DNA from: Erysipelotrichia bacterium
Lineage (GTDB): Bacteria > Bacillota_I > Bacilli_A > RFN20 > CAG-826
Direction of reading: 5' to 3'
Length of the DNA: 50,055 bases
Assembly (NCBI GenBank): GCA_012522695.1
Contig: JAAYJX010000063.1
Location: forward strand, 1-50,055
The notes under the pieces are model-generated. The model saw nothing but the letters and a program-made list of their open reading frames with translations, was not told where the DNA came from and did no database searches. Position numbers and translations under genes: made by a program. Shown here in pieces: positions 47,154 through 50,055 of this stretch (position 1 is the stretch's first letter; each line of letters starts with the position of its first letter).

Positions 47154-49496
47154 TTATTTTTCTTTATTCTTAACGCGAAAATGATATAAACGTGAACCAA
47201 AGTCTGCTAAAATGCGCACCCCATCACTATAACCAACACCAGCCCATTCTGGGTTTAATTTTATGCCGCCGTTATTAACGAGGCTACCACTAAGCAGATA
47301 ACTTTCTTTTTCCCCCGGCATTGTTTTAAAATGCGAGATCGTATTAACAAGAAAGCCATCTTCATTTAAACGAACTGGTGAAATCATATTAATTAAGCCA
47401 CCAAACAATTTTATATTATGTTCTTGCGGGCGCACTTCCATCAAATATAACTCATCATCAAGAAAATCGACCCCTTTTAAAATCGTTGTTTTCGGATTAG
47501 GTACTTGTAGTTTATTATAATAGCCAATAATCGCTTCTTTTTTATCATTAGATAAAACAAGCCAACTAGTATAACCATCTTCTTCTACCATAGCTAGTTG
47601 ATAAAAAGTACCATATTGTAAAAGCTTTCGATGTAATTTATAATATGCAACTTGAGCTTTTACGGCTTTTGTTTCAACATTATCTAAATTAGTTAAATCT
47701 AGTTCATAACCTAAAAGACCAAAACAAGCAATATTAAAACGTGTGTCAATTGGTGTTTTTCTTAAAAGTTGATGTGACGGCGAAGCACTAACGTGCGCGC
47801 CAATACTTGAAAGAGGATAAGCAAGCGCATAGCCACTTTGTATACTTAAACGTTGATGACCATCTGTATTATCGCTTGCCCATGTTTGCGGCATATAATA
47901 AAGCATCCCTAAATCAAAGCGATTACCCCCACTTGAACATCCTTCAAATAAAATATTGGGATGTAAAGAAGTAATCCGCTCTAAAACATCATATAAACCT
48001 AAAACTTGTTTGTGAAGTAATTCACCGGCCCGAGTTGAAGTTGAATAAAAATCGGAAATGTGCCGATTACAATCCCATTTAACGTATTCAATATTCGCTG
48101 ATTTTAAAACGTTATCTAAATTTTCAACTAAGTAGTCTCTTACTTCTTTTTTTGACAAATCTAAAACGAGTTGATGTCGACCTTTACATAAGGGGCGATT
48201 TAAATCACCAATAATCCAATCAGGATGAGCGCGAAATAAATCAGAGTTTTCACTAACCATTTCTGGTTCAAACCATAAACCAAACTTTAAACCTAATTTA
48301 TTAATTTTCTTGACTAAATGGTCAAGACCAAAAGGTAGTTTCTTTTTATTAATTTCATAATCACCTAAGGCTTTTGTATCATCATCACGATTTTTAAACC
48401 ATCCATCATCTAAAACGAATAATTCAATACCTAAGCTTTTAGCTTTTCTTGCTAAACTTAAAAGTTTTATTTCATTAAATTTAAAATATGTGGCTTCCCA
48501 ATTATTAATTAAAACTGGTCTTAAATAATTTTCAAATTGTTTTTTTATCATATGATAATTAACAAAATGGTGCATATTTTGGCTCGCTCCGTTTATCCCT
48601 TTTGAAGAAAAAGACATAACTGCTAAAGGAGTAATAAATGTCTCTTTTGCTTTGACTTCATAATCAAAAGCATAAGGATTAAGACCAATTTGCAAACGAA
48701 CTTTATCATAATTTGTTACTTCAATCATTTCATAATGATTACCACTATATATAAAGTTAAAAGCGTAGGCATTACCATGATGAAGTGTCGTCTTCTTTGC
48801 TAAAAGCATAAAGAAGGGATTATGGCGATTTGAACTAGCGCCGGTTTTTGAATCATTAATAAAAATACCTGGTTTAAGTTTTGTAATTGCTTTTTGCCCT
48901 TCACTTATCCATCCACCATATAAATTTAAAAGTGAATAATCGTCATTTATTAAATCAAGTTGCATCGACATAATTTTCTCTAAATAAACACTTTCTTGAC
49001 CTTCATTAATAAATTCAAGATTGCGGCCAATAACATCACTATTTTCATAAACAAGATAATTTAATTTTAAAGTTACTTTCGCAAATTCATCATAAAGTGT
49101 AATCGTTAATCTTTCACTCGCGTCCCGAGGTAAAGGTAAGCCCGGTAATGTTAAAGCTTCTTTAGTTATTTCATGTTTTACATATGTAAAATCAAAAACA
49201 TAGCCATGCTTTGCTCTTATTTTCAGCGATGGTTCACGGTAATCACCTTTACCAATTGTTGAAACTTCTAAAGAAACTAAATCAAGTGAATATGCTGGAT
49301 CAACTTCTTCATCATAATTAATTGAACTACCATACGCAAAAGGCCACTTTTCTTTTAAAGCTTCAATTGATTCATCTAAATGACTTAGCCTCTTACCATA
49401 ATATTCAAAAATTAAATGGTTTGTTTTGTTAATGTAAAAAACATAACTCGTTGATTTTGTTTTTAAGTGAAAAATGTTGTTATTGTAAGTAATCAT
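47154..49496 (-). CDS. Alpha-galactosidase, GH36
   Basis: VLDDGWFKNRDDD, GLWFEPEMVSENSDL, YVKWDCNRHISD, EGCSSGGNRFDLGMLYYMPQTWASDNTDG. Confidence 0.96.
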   Translation of the reverse strand: MITYNNNIFHLKTKSTSYVFYINKTNHLIFEYYGKRLSHLDESIEALKEKWPFAYGSSINYDEEVDPAYSLDLVSLEVSTIGKGDYREPSLKIRAKHGYVFDFTYVKHEITKEALTLPGLPLPRDASERLTITLYDEFAKVTLKLNYLVYENSDVIGRNLEFINEGQESVYLEKIMSMQLDLINDDYSLLNLYGGWISEGQKAITKLKPGIFINDSKTGASSNRHNPFFMLLAKKTTLHHGNAYAFNFIYSGNHYEMIEVTNYDKVRLQIGLNPYAFDYEVKAKETFITPLAVMSFSSKGINGASQNMHHFVNYHMIKKQFENYLRPVLINNWEATYFKFNEIKLLSLARKAKSLGIELFVLDDGWFKNRDDDTKALGDYEINKKKLPFGLDHLVKKINKLGLKFGLWFEPEMVSENSDLFRAHPDWIIGDLNRPLCKGRHQLVLDLSKKEVRDYLVENLDNVLKSANIEYVKWDCNRHISDFYSTSTRAGELLHKQVLGLYDVLERITSLHPNILFEGCSSGGNRFDLGMLYYMPQTWASDNTDGHQRLSIQSGYALAYPLSSIGAHVSASPSHQLLRKTPIDTRFNIACFGLLGYELDLTNLDNVETKAVKAQVAYYKLHRKLLQYGTFYQLAMVEEDGYTSWLVLSNDKKEAIIGYYNKLQVPNPKTTILKGVDFLDDELYLMEVRPQEHNIKLFGGLINMISPVRLNEDGFLVNTISHFKTMPGEKESYLLSGSLVNNGGIKLNPEWAGVGYSDGVRILADFGSRLYHFRVKNKEK

Positions 49497-49558
49497 GATT
49501 AAACCTCAATTTATATTATATAATAATAAGATAAGGTATTGAATATCCTTTTAGTGTG

Positions 49559-50055
49559 ATGAAAATAAGTCTTAATTATTCTTGGCGATATGTTCCTAAT
49601 TATGAACAAAGTTTTTTAAACGCTTTTCCTTCGTCTGCTTTAAAAGTTGATATCCCTCATCCTAATTACGAAATACCATTTAATTATTTTGATGAAGACT
49701 CTTATCAATTTATTTCTTCGTATGAAAAAGTTTTTGATGTAAATGAAACACTTTTAAATAAAACCGTTTTTTTAACTTTTCATGGGGTCATGGTCAAAGC
49801 CAAAGTTTATTTAAATAAAGCTTATTTAGGTGAATATGTTTCTTTATATTTACCATTTAGTATTGATGTTAGTGGGATTGTTAAAGAAAAAAATAATCGC
49901 TTAGTCGTCATTGTCGATGCAAAAGAAGATCAAAACATCCCTCCTTTTGGTGGAGCGATGGACTTTTTAACTTTTGGCGGCATTTATCGCGAAGTCGAAT
50001 TAGAAATTCGCCCACTTGTTTATTTAGAAAATGTTTTTGTTAATAGTTTTATAAA
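49559..50055 (+). CDS. GH2-family glycosidase (beta-galactosidase/glucuronidase-like), 5' part, runs off the window
   Basis: ATG at 49559 opens MKISLNYSWRYVPNYEQSF...KTVFLTFHGVMVKAKVYLNKAYLGEYVSLYLPFSIDVSG...GGAMDFLTFGGIYREVELEI; no stop, so absent from the ORF track. Confidence 0.87.
   Translation, partial: MKISLNYSWRYVPNYEQSFLNAFPSSALKVDIPHPNYEIPFNYFDEDSYQFISSYEKVFDVNETLLNKTVFLTFHGVMVKAKVYLNKAYLGEYVSLYLPFSIDVSGIVKEKNNRLVVIVDAKEDQNIPPFGGAMDFLTFGGIYREVELEIRPLVYLENVFVNSFI

Overview
AT-rich, gene-dense window from what looks like a low-GC Firmicutes/Mollicutes-related bacterium; this is inferred from gene content and base composition only. Most genes are on the minus strand. 1-8.4 kb is a conserved translation/transcription block: rpsO, ribF, truB, rbfA, infB, ylxQ, ylxR, nusA, rimP, plus a divergent TtcA-like gene. 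8.5-12.8 kb holds membrane proteins, a metallophosphoesterase, DegV and an XRE regulator. 12.9-15.2 kb looks like a degraded integrative element ending at tRNA-Thr(GGT): tRNA 3'-end remnant, phased 10-bp repeats, an AAA/DUF4143 ATPase and a truncated C5-methyltransferase. 15.3-30.3 kb holds lipid/phosphodiesterase genes, rimO, malQ, galK/galT, membrane and unknown proteins, a PEPCK/HPr-kinase-like P-loop protein and a class V aminotransferase. 30.4-36.4 kb is a run of exported proteins including an alkaline phosphatase and an InlB-repeat lipoprotein. 36.5-40.7 kb is an accessory segment: serine-recombinase remnant, decayed HEPN copy, intact HEPN/HTH-MNT module under a consensus promoter whose spacer is a palindrome, and an AlbA-type regulator. 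40.9-50.0 kb has tRNA-Phe, -Asp and -fMet, rubrerythrin, Trx/TrxR with a divergent CsoR-like regulator, an MMPL transporter with TetR, a GH36 alpha-galactosidase and the 5' part of a GH2 gene. The most interesting signals are the HTH-MNT/HEPN module and its promoter-embedded operator, the phased-repeat att-like island, the switch-like rimP-nusA leader, the single-Cys CsoR-like protein facing Trx/TrxR, the TtcA-GNAT fusion and the PEPCK/HprK-like protein. No searches were run; all family calls come from motif recognition.
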